64,000 nucleotides of DNA from Druceiella hillmani (taxonomy: Eukaryota > Arthropoda > Insecta > Lepidoptera > Hepialidae). The notes under the pieces were generated by a model that had not been told where the DNA came from, ran no database searches, and was given only the letters and a program-made list of their open reading frames with translations. The position numbers were made by a program, and so were the translations under genes. The stretch covers positions 6,272,001 through 6,336,000 of the forward strand of contig JAYKKI010000087.1 in NCBI GenBank assembly GCA_039881145.1, read 5' to 3'. Shown in pieces: positions 1-12,880 of the stretch; the stretch's first letter is position 1, and every line of letters begins with the position of its first letter.

Positions 1-3000
1 TGTAAACACTCAAAATAACCACGGAGAGATTTATAATAATCTTTATAAACCGAACTCCTGGCTAGCACAAATTTTATTCCTGGTTGGACTGAATTTGTCA
101 GCTCGCTCCTTTCTAGCTTCTATTTTTGAATCTTACGTTATCAAAGTCATACTGAGTCTATGTCACATTAATGTCATATTGATTTATTTTCGGCTACCCA
201 GAAACGATCGAACAAAAGATGAGCATTCGTATTAACCTTTTTTATAACTAACGAAAGACAAGAAAAGTTTTAAAAAATTGGAAGTATATTTTATACGTGA
301 AAAGGATTAACTAATTTTAATGAGAAAATTATTTAAAAACAATAATCACTTATTAAAATTTTAATATATCCGTGAATATTTTCTAAATGAATGTGTCGTA
401 GTAAGGCACCAAAGGAAAACCTTAAGCTCTGATTTTCTTGTGTGTGATTAGTGCTTCAACAATATTTTTTATGGTTCAACTACGAAATAAGTAAACTTCA
501 TCAAACGGTTCATTATCTGCGTACTTTAGAATTTGATTGTAATTTAGATGCCAGTGACAGTCAGAAATTCCGACAGAAAGTGTGAGTTCATTTCTTTAAT
601 TAAAATTTGTAGAAACTTTTTATCGCTAGAAAAATTTGTAATTTTTTATCATTTCAATAGAATTCAAATATTCTAGCTTGAACTTTTCTTCCTCAAATGA
701 GAAATAGAAAAATAAAGTAATTTAAGTTTTATATTTAAAATATTAAACGTAAATCTTTTATAAATTTTTTTCTCTATTATGTTCCATAGAGAACAATTTA
801 CTTACGGAACTGAATTTAATTTCAAATTGCGGATTAATTTATGGAAATATGAAAATTACTTCTTATAAAGAGTTCTCAGTAAAATATTTTCTTTTGTCGG
901 CCGTCTCTCTTGGCATCTTTGTGTAATCATATCAGCACTAACGGGATTAATTAGTGACTTTCTCTTATCAGTTTTTATTGTCTTTTCCAGGGGTAAAGAG
1001 TAATTAACGTGAATAAATTTGGCAAGTTAGAAGTCAGCTTTATTATTTGAAGCCCATGTCACACTAAATGCTACTTGATGTAGTTGGAATTCTGTCAATA
1101 ATAATAATGATAATATTGTGACCGAAATCAAACCGAAAAATATAGAGGAAAATTTAAATGACGCTTCCTGTATTGATTTACTCGTCACAAAATGAAAGGA
1201 ACCCAGGCTTTATTATATAACCGTGTTTTCAAAAAACGCGATCATATAACAGATAGACGCATTGACGGGGAGAGACGAACAAGAACTTTGCACTTTTAGC
1301 TAGAAATAATTTTTATTTTTATAATTCTAAGACACATCATTTCAATTTTCAAAACATTAACGGTTTAGTTATTTCTTGAACCAAATTATTTATGTAAATT
1401 TGCTTTAACTTATGGATGAAAAGTGTAATATTAAATTATATTACAACAAAAACTTTACAAAACACAGACTTCTGTTAGTAAATATTATGCCCTTGCGGTT
1501 GTCTCACTTTCTATGATTGATTAGAGTAGAAATACAAACGACTCGGTTTCTGAGTTTATTTACATTTCCGTCTTCATTTGGCTCCTTTGTTGGGACATTC
1601 GTAATTAGAATTTTTTTAAACATAATTGAGAAAGGATATTTTTTTTTGTAAGCAGACGGACAGAATATATCTGACACATTAGAATAAAAACCTTTACGTA
1701 TGTAATAATGTTAAAATATATTTTCTTGTAATAATATCGTATTTTGTATGCAACCTCAAAGGATATGCAAGATTTTATTAGACCACGTAATGGTGATTAG
1801 CCCAAAATTAATTGGTGGTAATGTTTAAATCTATAATAATAATATAAATTAAGAATGCGGACACTTTTTTTTTGTTTGTTCATATGAAATAAATAAAGTT
1901 AAAAACAGTTTGACAATTGTTTGACTGTCAGAAAGCTACATTATTTCAAGTAGATATGGACTATGTTTTATTTCGAAAAATTTAAAATTTCCTAAGGAAT
2001 AGGAGACAAAAACAAAAAAAATTGATTCTTTTCTTATTTCACAATGGGTAAACCGTTATTAATACACCAAAGTAACGTAATGGATTATGTATTTCACTGA
2101 ATTATGCAAAAAAAGTTCGATATTATGTGTCCACATTTCATGAGAAGTAATATTTATATTCATATTTAAAATACGTAATAATATTCGCTCGTAATAAAAT
2201 TTAACCGCACTATTTCACCGTTTAAACATCAATTTTATCAAAATATATTCAATACATAGTCTCGCTAAACAATTCTCTAATTTCGTGTTGTTGGAATGAT
2301 TCTGATAACATATTTAGTTTGTAGTAATGTCGTCCCTTCCTGTGATCCGTATAGTCAATATAAATAATAGTTTCTTTGCAGTACTTTCTTTTTCTGTCCG
2401 GTGGCATCAGTGGTCATTTGTCTAGATTCCCGAACAATAATTCGACCTATTCATTTAAAAATATAACATTGAGGCATTAGCATCAGGCGCGAACTCACAA
2501 CTGTGAAACATCACGTCGTAAAAATTCTGTGCGAATGAATTCGAGGTAGTGCCAGTACCTCGGTTAACAGTCGTGTTGTATTAACATTAAGTTTTTCATT
2601 TACATATCTGCAACTAATGTATGTAATTTGTGACAATCCTATATCCACTCCTATATCAACTCCTCGGTAATCTTACACGACAGTTTAGTTTGGATTAAAA
2701 GATGCTGGTTCTAAGAAATTACTCGACTACCACCATGTTCTATATTTAACTGCTGAAGCCATTTTATCATCTGCTTTAAAAGCAAAACTTACAGAGTTTT
2801 ACGAGTTTTTATAATATTTGAAGTAAATTCAAAATTTAAATTTTTTTTTCAAATATGAAAATTTTACGAACAAACTAACTTGTGATGAAGTACTTTATGA
2901 TTACCATGTAGATATTGTTTTATTACTTAGAACAGATTTTTCGGTATTCATTTCACTTACATATGGTTGTAAAATTTAAGGACAATTTTGAAGTCTTCAA

Positions 3001-3252
3001 TTATTGAACTCAAATTTTTCATTATAGAGTAATACATTTTATCAATATTTCTGAGATATAACCTGCGTTACTAGAAATAAGACTAATTTAAGAAATTTGT
3101 GTTTTTTTTAAATAAAATCGATATGACCTAAACACCCCCGGAAACTAAAATTATTAAAGTTTCATTTGAATTGCACAATTTTGGTATAAAGGGTTTGGTA
3201 TGTTTTTTATAACAGTTTCTTCCGAAATTAGTGTATAGGTCTAGTTTTCTAT
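1..3252. other. AT-rich noncoding stretch
   Basis: No open frame over 60 codons and no recognisable transposon protein was seen on either strand. Poly-A/T runs are common. Composition becomes more mixed near 2475-2580, but I could not connect this to any gene or repeat. Confidence 0.6.
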
Positions 3253-3370
<118 letters not shown>

Positions 3371-5139
3371 TTTACGTAAAGTAATACTAAATTTGTCTAT
3401 TCTTATGGAAAAAATTCCACAAGAATTTATTTTTTTAATGAAGGACCATTTTTTTCTTTCTTCAATTTGAAGATAATTACAATGCAATATAGGATCTGAT
3501 GCTAACAAAATTCAATTCAAGACGTCCATGATTAATGCCTTCATTGGAAACTTTCCCTTAAATTTTTCTCAATACTCACCATAATGTTTCTTCTCTGCTT
3601 TTGCGACTCGAGGATTTTCTCGGAACAAGCAACATTTGAATCAATATTTGATCCCGAAAAAAATGCCTGTTTTATTGTCAAAAGTTCAATTATTCTGTCT
3701 CATTCTCATTCCTCATTCTATTCTCATTTCTCTCATTCCTGTTGTTTATTAGTTTTGTTTTCAAAATTCTCGTATCCTTTTTAAGAGGTTGTATCATTTC
3801 TCTTCGTTTTCACATCCAACGCATGACAACATAGTTTGACACCATAGTTTAAAAACCACTATTCGTAGAAATAGTGAAAAATGCTTGCCTGAAGTCAGTA
3901 TGATTCGATTATTCTATAGAAATATGTGAAGAAAAATTCAGTATCACACTTCAGGTGAATTTAACAAAGTACGTGACATAGGTCGTATTTTTTTTCAATA
4001 AGAAATTATTGAAAAAAAATACGAATTTTCAACACGGAACCGAAGTAGAGCTCATATAACGACTGCAACATAAAACGTAATGATATCCACTTTACACTAG
4101 TGACACGTCCGCCAAACGGCTGGAATGTTTCGCTGAATTTCATGATTTTTCACACGCGAATAGGTTACCAAGATTAAACGATGGCAAGGTAAGAAGTTAG
4201 TTGCGCACATTACTAGTTGAATCAATAACTTGTGAACGAGTGTCCCAAGTACCATTGTTTATGAAGTACAGAATAGTAAAAGCGTAAATAAAAATACTAC
4301 TTGATTGAAAACCGATTAAAGGCGAGGAGTATTGTTAATTGCAATTTCAAGCGAATTCAATTCATAAGTTATTTCTTATTACGTGATAAATTATTTAATT
4401 GAAACGATGTTAATAGATTTAATAAATCTAAAGTAGTTTTCTCTTATAAAACAATATTTTGAAACAATTTATTTACTCTAACTGAATGTTAAAAGTAATA
4501 GTCTTTAGTCTTTGTGGGAGACACCAGGAATTACTTTTTATTTACGACCCCGTTTAAGGAATCAGTGCTGGGAGAAGGGTCGCCGGTGCGCACTACACCA
4601 TGATAAGATAACTTATATATATAATAAACGATCTTACGTATTTACACCTCCTTCTTTTTCCTTTTTTCACTTTTATGTGTTTTGCTTGCTTTTTTATTTT
4701 ATTAAATTTACGAAATTTCAGAACATAAAAGTTATATTTCTTTAGGTGCATTATGAAAATATGAGGAGACTGGAATTTTACGTTGCGAGTATATGCACGC
4801 ACGATGCAACAAAAATCGACACGATGAACTTCCTCAGTAAATATGCGTGTAGTGTAGTTTGTTAATGGTTCATATAATAAAAAGAACATTTATTTATTTT
4901 GAATTTTCGTGATAAAAATTGTGTTTATAAACTTTTAAAAATATATTTTAAGTGTACTTCTCTAAGTGAGGTTAAGTTTAGATATGTATTTATTTGTATT
5001 ATAATTGATTACTTTATCATCAATTAAATACTTAAAATTAATAAATTAAAATTAATTTTCAGCATTCACATTTATTTTTCTTATTAATTAAATTCTATTT
5101 ACATTGTTTTAGTAAATTTTACAATTCATCATGTTAAAC
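3371..5139. other. AT-rich noncoding stretch
   Basis: Only short overlapping frames of low-complexity composition occur here, around 3584-3784 and 4512-4889. None resembles a known family. It contains the perfect hairpin at 3983-4024. Confidence 0.55.
3983..4024. repeat. Perfect 19-bp inverted repeat, 4-nt loop
   Basis: Left arm 3983-4001 and right arm 4006-4024 are exact reverse complements, including a run of eight T matched by eight A. The loop is GAAA. The run of T could suggest a terminator, but no transcript is evident. It fits a snap-back duplication made by template switching. Confidence 0.9.
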
Positions 5140-7000
5140 TGAATGCTGAATATTGACAATATTAACTGTGGATCCATTATGATGTCTAAATTCTTAGCGA
5201 GTTCTGCCATATGAATAGATAGTCCGTTTATGGCAAGCTTCAGTTTTCCTAATCTTACTAATTAAGCCCTACTTCCCGTAATTCAAAAATAGGATTTGGA
5301 AGGGTTTAATAATAAGGCATGTTTACATGACCAATTCTAGACTTTCATTAATGTTATCGTTCATCTCTCACTTGTAAAGATTTGAATAACTGGGTATCAT
5401 TGGGGTTAGATGTGGTTTTCATGTGATCTAAATTGCTCGAAACATCTGACGTGTACAGAATTAAAAGAACCGCCCCCGAGTATAGACCCATGGTATACAC
5501 TTCTATAAATAACATGATCCTTATAGACAAGAGTTTGATTACCATCGAATACTTTGATATACTGACACAGTCGCTTAAAATAGCTTTTGAACCATTCACA
5601 CGTCATTTGAGCAAGTCGTAATATTGTAATTTACCCATTAAAATTGTCAAACTTACACAATCAAAAGAACGTAAATAGTCCAAAAGAACAGTTGCAGTAG
5701 ACTCCCCCCCCCTCTCCCCCCTCTTGATCACTTACGGATAGGATATCAGTAGTAATAGAAGGAATTACCGAGGATATACTGTAATAACAATGGAAACTTG
5801 ATTAGGTAAGGCGGAGAGCTTTAACGGATTCTAAATGTTTTTTTAAGCTGATTACAAACAATTTTTCCTAAGATTTTAGACATGCCATTAGAATACTTAC
5901 AGGGCGGAAATCACTTAATGACTGCACCCTACTTTTTTATCTATTGGGATGGCAACTACTTTTTTCCATATTTTAAGATAGGTAGAGGAGGTGAGCGACA
6001 GATTCATAATATTTGTAATCACGCTCAGGGTATACGGTAGTGTTAGGTAAAGCATCCGTGAAGCGATACCGAATACTATCTAGTTTCTCAATTACATCTC
6101 TTTATTAAGTACACATAATTAGTAAGCTGGTTTGGAAAATGTGATCTCAAATTGTTAAAACATGTATTGATCTTCTTAGCGCATATAATTAAAAAAATCA
6201 TAAAATATTTTTCTCATATTCAATTGTTTCCATTACAATTTCTAATTTAAAAAAATGTATCTTGAAAACGCACACCAAAATTAAATGTATTAAATATAGT
6301 TTTAATTGGAATATTTTTTAAAACTTTAGGTGAATGGCTAAAAAAAGTAGTAACTGAAAAGTGACTCGAACTGTTACCTACAGCTTCGGATTTTAAAGAA
6401 TACACAATCCCCGATGAAGGGTCTTCAATTATCATCTTAAAATGCATTGTTGTTCAGCAAAACGATGGGTATCATAAAAATAAACGAGATCGGCGTCCGC
6501 ACTATATGGGCAAGACAGCATTGAAAAGCGATCTGTGATCTGATAATTATCGTAGAGATGGTGTGGCAGGTATTCTTTGCTTTTGATAGTAGAACATATT
6601 ATTTGCAAGCTTCGTCGTAGACGTTTGCTGTCTCAACGAAACCTGTTTATATAAAAAGTATAATATGATTTTCCCTCCGGTTTTAAAGTTTTTAATATTC
6701 TAAATCTATATCTTTCTCTGATTTAAGACTTTTAGAGCGGGATCGGGCACGCAGATGCATCATGAAATAAATCGTATCCGTTATTCATGGTTTGGATAGA
6801 GTGCGCACTGTTTGTACTCTCATCGATGCATAGGCGTAAAAAATCGACTGAACGCTAATGTCAAATTCATTGAAAATTCTATTTATATCGTCGTTCACTG
6901 CAACAACGTCCCACAGAAATGTTGATACCGCCAAATCATACAATTAATGATAACGTCGAATCAAACCCTATCTATTTTATTAAGAAAAGGGGAACGCAAC
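5140..7000 (-). pseudogene. Degenerate jockey/CR1-type LINE (EN-RT linker plus reverse transcriptase)
   Basis: Read on the minus strand from 7000 down, translated pieces match the usual order of a jockey/CR1-type non-LTR retrotransposon. A linker ends in TLSKP-stop-ITDTI near 6760, where the family usually has Trp for the stop. Next is FKMIIEDPSSGIVYSLKSEAV (6370-6440), then MLYLTLPYTLSVITNIMNLS and IWKKVVAIPI (5940-6060). A shifted frame continues with WFKSY, YHGSILG and ILYTSDVSSNLDH (5420-5600). The catalytic YADD is replaced by NPND before TQLFKS (about 5385). Farther on are LLLNPSKS and ELAKNLDIIMD (5170-5310). Stops and frameshifts are frequent. About 250 bp of unmatched AT-rich DNA separates KSEAV from the next block. 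The endonuclease and 3' tail were not found. The element is old and non-functional. Clade assignment between jockey and CR1 is uncertain. Confidence 0.82.
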
Positions 7001-10000
7001 TTACGACCAGATATTTAAGGTTTTACATTATTGAAAATATAGAAAATGCCAACCAGGAGTCTTAATTATTGTAGCATTTATGGGTTGTAAGTATGGGATG
7101 TAAGTTGACTTTAGAGTTAAAAAGCCCTATCCGGGATTTCTCTAAAAGAAGCAATTTCGTTTAATTAACTTTTTATAACTTAGGCGCTAAGTTACTTTGG
7201 AATATAATATTTTCTCGGTTTTATCTCCATAGCAGATAGCGAAAAAGCTATTGTTATATTTTTAACAGATAGTTATTGAATTATACTGATGGAGTTCAAA
7301 TATTTGGAGAAAATTCTTTGCAAATAATGTTAATTAACAACTCATTAGGAAGAGTCAATGCACGGATTGCACACAAAATTGCGCGAATCTAACCAAATCA
7401 TTTTGATATATGTAATTAAATGGGAAACAAAAAATGTTTAAAAAGTTGATTGATTTGAAAAAAATATAAAATAATTTCTTTGTTTTAGAAAGAAAATTCA
7501 CAATTTCAGGGAGTGATTTGGTTACTGAAAGTATGATTAAATCGGATTTAGTATTTAGAAAACTTTCAATTCAAAAACTATGAGTGAAATGACTAATGAT
7601 AATAAAGTTTGATGCCAATTCCGTGAAACGAAAATTGAAAGAAAAATGATATTAAGATAATTTTGTTTTTCGCTAAAAATAACACTTAGAACCGCTTTAA
7701 CGATCTAAATCATTTCGAAATTATATTTGTGATAAATAAGCCCCACCTAAGTTTAAGGTCAATATATTTTGTATAATTGTGCTTTGTAAGCTTTGTTTAA
7801 ACGAGAATTTCAAAAATATAAAAATTTACCTTTTTGTGCCTAATTCCGACATAAAATGTCTTCTAATAGAAAAGCTTACGGGCCTTATTAAATTATGGTC
7901 ATCTAAAAAAGCCCGTTAAATAAACTGAGTATTTCTAGGAAAAACGAAGCAATACCTCTGTTTCATCCCCTTATTACATTAAAATTTAAAATAATTTATA
8001 TTCGATCATCCGGAAAATGAAATGGAGTAAAGGAATAAAATTTTAACCATGAACTCATTATGAGGCAAGTGGATAATCGTCCAATTCTTCCTTTTATTTG
8101 TATTGTTTTAGAAATATGCCGTCTTGTTAAATTTGAAAAAAAAAAAATTAAATTTTTTTGAAATGTTTAGTCACGTAAATTTGAAATTCACTATGACTTA
8201 TTAGACGTTATCCAAAATATTATTTTGACAAAAATTAATTTCTGCGCTAAGGTATTTCTAAATAAAATTTACGACTGTGTATTCAAATGAAATTATAAAA
8301 CAAGCACCGAAATCAGATGGGCGCGGCGTCACTTACAAGACGAGCGATGTGTAGCCACTACCATTATAATGTTTTACACTCTATAATGGTTAAGCGTTAA
8401 ACGAATCAAATTACGTTAAACTAATTAAATACCTTTCTTAAGGATATGAAGTGGTGATCGACAAACCCATAAGATTTGTCACTATGATAAAAAGGATAAG
8501 TGTAGGAAATTTTAAGGAAATCGTTTCGCAATTTAGAAGCTTTATACAGAATATACACACACATACATGGAACTCTAATTATAGATTTATAATTTCTGTC
8601 TCAAGGGTTTTGTAACACAGTAAGCCCTGCATGCTGTATGTAAGTAGAAATGGCTATATAATTTCCTTCCCCATCATATTTAAACTATTTGCTTATTTCG
8701 TAGTTGGAAAGTATTTTCACGTCTCTTCCTGTATTAAGTTCTCAAATTGTTTTTTCATTCTGCGATATGGCGATTATCGTCTGCCATGTAGATTTTTGGT
8801 ATTACCTAGTGTTCGTTACCAGGAGTGCTATGGCGATTAGAATGATACTTTGTTTGTAGAAATCTGTCTGTCGTGTACTTCTTGATGTCCACAATAAAAC
8901 TATTATTCATTGGTATGAAAAATCATACCCACGTTGTGATTTCGCCCTAGTTGGGCGATAACATAAATTTTCAATAACGGTATCAAAAATAAAATTTTAA
9001 AATGAAAGTAAAGTGTGGTCAGCAATTCCTTCAAAAAGATTGCAATAACTTTCCTGGGCATTTATACAAATAGAAGAAAATGGTGACATTTTCGATATAG
9101 GATTTACTGGACGCAAGCATGCGGAAGTCGGAGAACGTTGTAAAATTAGGGTGCATGCAAAACAGAGTTTGTCATTTTCGTTTCTGGAATCCATTATTAA
9201 TAATTTACTAAGCAATTAAGTTACCTCTGTCGGCCAGAACAATTTACACCTAAACAGGAATTACAGCCGGCCAAACCTGAAATGAAATCAGCAGGAAATG
9301 TTTCGGCTTTAAATCCTTGAAGTTAACCAATTTATTAGAAACAAATAAAACTTGAATTATGTTTGGCGGGAAATAAATATCCTGTTTGAGTATATTTAGA
9401 ATTTATAGTTAGTTAAAAGTTTATTACGTATTCTTAATAAATATCCATTTGAGATCATTAACGAGAATTAATTAAACAATACGGTTGTTGTTTCAAAATA
9501 TGTTGTATAATGGAGTACATATGCTTACATATTAATTGATTAAGTTTTAATTGTGCGGATATGATTCATACTGGATTTTCTTATGACTAATAGTATTTGA
9601 CTACAGGTTCCTTTTCATGCAATGAGTTTGATCTTTCTTGAAAATAATTTTGAATCTTATTTTTACACTTACAAATATTTTCAAATTACCATTTCGCGCA
9701 ATGAAAGCAAGTTTTTAATTCATACTATTAATTTATCGCTATATAGAATCGTAAAGCAAATGGAAAGAAATTTATCTCGAATTTTGCTTTGGAAATCTGC
9801 ATTATTAGAGATCTTTTACATCCCTGATTTGCCAGACCTGTTGCTTAATCAGCATTACTCCCAAGCATCTCTAATTAACATGATGATATAAAGTTCTGTC
9901 TCCAGACTCTCATCTTTCGACGACAGAGCTTTGTTCTCATTTGCCTCAGCAAATCACTGTCCCTGATGCATCAGTATTTCTAATCCACATAATGCTAGAT

Positions 10001-10242
10001 GTCAGCCCCGCCCGGAGCAGTAATTCGTCATTCAGTTCAAGTTCAGTTTCTATCTCTTTTCAGTAAATTCATTTTATAAAACCAATCGTAAAGGGAAATT
10101 CTTAAATGAATCAAAACTAATATAGTTAAAGAAAATATTGTATTTTATTCAATATTATTAAAAATAAGTTAATTGGATATAAAATATCTATTTTTAAGAT
10201 TAAAATTAAAAACTCGAGAAGCAGGCCTGCCTATATTTCATT
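7001..10242. other. AT-rich noncoding stretch
   Basis: No recognised element. Two frames of moderate length occur, 8997-9215 on the minus strand (72 codons) and 9622-9891 on the plus strand (89 codons). Neither carries a family motif I know, and nothing supports expression. Confidence 0.5.
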
Positions 10243-10249
10243 AACACAT

Positions 10250-10309
<60 letters not shown>

Positions 10310-10330
10310 TGTATATATATATATATATGT
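10243..10330. repeat. Compound (AT)n(GT)n(AT)n microsatellite
   Basis: An AT run changes into about 14 GT dinucleotides and then back to AT-rich repeats. The overlapping Val/Cys-rich frame is an artefact of the repeat. Confidence 0.93.
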
Positions 10331-12326
10331 ATTTACCGTTGTTTAGACTGAACAAAATTTTGAAATTTTGCGTATATAAATTATATATAAAAGTATGGCA
10401 TATGTTATTCGCTACTTGGTGTCAGTGGAATATAACTATACAGTGTGAATGTAGGTATAACCTGCGTATTCTCTAAATATATGGATTCAGTCACCATTAT
10501 ATAAATTGTGGAGAAATGTACGAATTTTTATCAATTCGTAAATATTATCTACATCGTACATGGTGTGTCGTCAAAAATATAACAATATTTGATTTATAAA
10601 TAACAATGTTTTATGCCACTGAGTATTAAATTCACTAAACAAAACGAATGTTTATCTAAACGAAAACGAAAAAGAATCCATATCAAAACAAAATCCAGCT
10701 TCTTAGGAAAATCGATTTGTATAGTCTTTTAACTATCAATGAGATTCAAAACGTGCTTCTCGATAATAGGCAATTTACTGAATGAGGAACTCGTTGAAAA
10801 CGATTCCAAATTATCGACATCGACTTCGGCAGTGAATAAGAAATATGATGATATTACTTGCCAAGGATATTTATTTCGGTTGATATTCACATTTCTTGTT
10901 AACGTTTTAATCTTTTTAGTAATATTTTATCTGTCACAAACCCTGTTCCTCATAACGATAAGTCAATTAATAAGAGTTTCTCGTATTTATTATGTACCAA
11001 CCTAGAGACGTGCATATTTCATTCAATGACGATAATTTTTGTTTTAAAATTTACATATAACTTATTTTTTGAAGTATCTGCAAAAAATATTGATATTTAA
11101 TAAGGGGCAGGTACTCTTCAAAATAATGAACTTATTAATCTTTGGATGAATATGGGAAGGGTTTGAATCGGATGAATTCCTCAATGTCAAATGAAGTATG
11201 GTTATCAATTAAACTAAAATTAAATATTAAATAAAATAAAACTTTCCATTTCCATTACATACTTTAAATACGGGTAGTGGTAATGGTATGGTATGTAGTA
11301 TACATATGGCTTCGATTTTTATCAATACCTCTTGTCAATGTGAAATCTATAAGTCGAAAAATGTAGGTACACTTTAAGTGCGCGCAGTGCTTCAAGTCTG
11401 CTTGACATGAAGCACTGCGCAGTGTAGAAACAATAAAAACCATGAAGAAAGGAATAAATTTATGTGCAAAATGTTTTTCTAGGTAAAAACCTTGACTGAA
11501 AAATTAGTAATTTCCGATTCGTATTTAAATTAAACAGAATTTGGTTGGTGACTATCAGAAAATTGTTTGTTACCTTACATAATTATTTTCGCAAATCTGT
11601 GAATTTGTTTGAAACTTATTATCTCATAACGTTTACATGTTATTTTATATATTTATACTAAAACATTAATACAAGTGTACAATATTATGGAGGCAACAAA
11701 TTTAGGAAAGAAAGAAACGTTTCCTAATAAAATTATCGGTTCTAGGAAGGCGGAGATGCTTTATGCTTTTAATGAATGAGAATTTCCATTTTTCTAAAAA
11801 AATTAAATTAACCTCACTTGGAAGTTTCAAAGTCAACTCATTTAATTTTAATTTAGTTTTCTAACTTCATTTATTAGTTAACTAACTTCATTCATTAGTT
11901 AGTTTATTCTAAAAATTCTACTTCGTGTGGATATAAAGATTGTGCGATAAGACGTTTTTCCCAACGCTTTTCATAACTGGTTATGAAGGGTGGGAAAAAT
12001 ATTTTACGCAACAAACATTTTCTCATTATGTTTGAATGTTATCAGCAACGTTTTGTAATGAAGACTTAACATTTTTTAAAATGTTTATGCAAATCATACA
12101 TCCATTTCATATCGGTAAATTTTTTCGTTACAATTTGTCTTCTTATGTTATTAAACTTTCGTTCAGAATTAATTTTTTTATTTAGACTTTTGTCTGTCAA
12201 GGAAATTGAAGTTTAATGGAGACCTTTTATATTTTTAATATTGCTTCTGAGATTAATTCAGACGACATTAGAGATAAATAAAATAAGTTTCAAATTCTCA
12301 ACTTTTTCTGGCCGAAAGTAAACAAT
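10331..12326. other. AT-rich stretch with one unassigned 88-codon frame
   Basis: A plus-strand frame at 10739-11005 starts with a short polar segment containing FSIIGNLL and then runs into a hydrophobic segment from about residue 45. I do not recognise it, and its second half looks like translated AT-rich DNA. The short hairpin at 11382-11420 also lies here. Small TTAGTTAACTAACTTCATT-type direct and inverted repeats lie near 11860-11910. Confidence 0.45.
11382..11420. repeat. GC-rich 13-bp hairpin, 13-nt loop
   Basis: Arms 11382-11394 and 11408-11420 are exact reverse complements (GCGCAGTGCTTCA and its complement). The arms are GC-rich in an AT-rich setting. It is short for a microRNA precursor, and no role can be assigned. 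Confidence 0.85.
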
Positions 12327-12880
12327 ATCATATTTTTGCGGTTCCCTACCTCAAAAAAGAAAACGGAATCTTTATAAGATCACTCAAGTGCTCGTCTGTC
12401 CGTCTATGAGGACTGTTTTCTGAGAAACCGCTGGTTAAAGAAACTCAAGAAATCCTGCACATATTTCAATAGGTAACATTATAAAATATTTGTTTTAGAA
12501 GTAACGGAGGGCGGGATTAAATTAGGAATTATGGAGGGGAGGAATTTAAGTCTTACAAGTAGTATTATACGAATGAACCATTAAATGTTTATAAATGCCA
12601 AAATGTGTACGGAACCCTGGCAGTGCAAGATCCACTCGACCTGGAACGGTTTTTGAATATAGATCATGTTTTAACGTCTGTGAAATATATACAAATATGG
12701 TAGGCAATATATTTAAGTTGTGAAAAGTTTTATAGAAATACTATAACACTTTTTAGCTGCTTGCTAATAGTTTTATAGAAATACTAGGAATATAAAATGT
12801 TTATAATCACCTAAATGTGTACGGAAGCTAAGAACTGACAGTCCGTCTCGTGATTGACAGGTTTTTAAACAGAGACTTTT
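12327..12880 (+). repeat. Degraded lepidopteran-type 'ggttccgta' repeat, about two partial copies
   Basis: The block begins GCGGTTCCCTACCTC, followed by an AAACGGAATCTTTATAAG phrase and GTCTGTCCGTCTATGAGG. It ends at TGTGTACGGAACCCTGGCAG and ACCTGGAACGGTTTTT (12604-12655). A second partial end with TGTGTACGGAAGC and GACAGGTTTTT follows at 12818-12870, after duplicated GTTTTATAGAAATACTA. From memory, these phrases are common in interspersed repeats of moths and butterflies. It has no coding capacity. I cannot name the class. Confidence 0.6.

Noticed and set aside
5700..5722. C-rich run with CCCCCCCC
   Set aside because: It is a short homopolymer-type tract inside the decayed LINE, without repeat structure or a known role.
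8997..9215. 72-codon minus-strand frame with a Cys pair resembling the start of a zinc-finger-associated domain
   Set aside because: Only one CxxC-like pair is present, the other metal ligands are missing, and no splice or start context was convincing.
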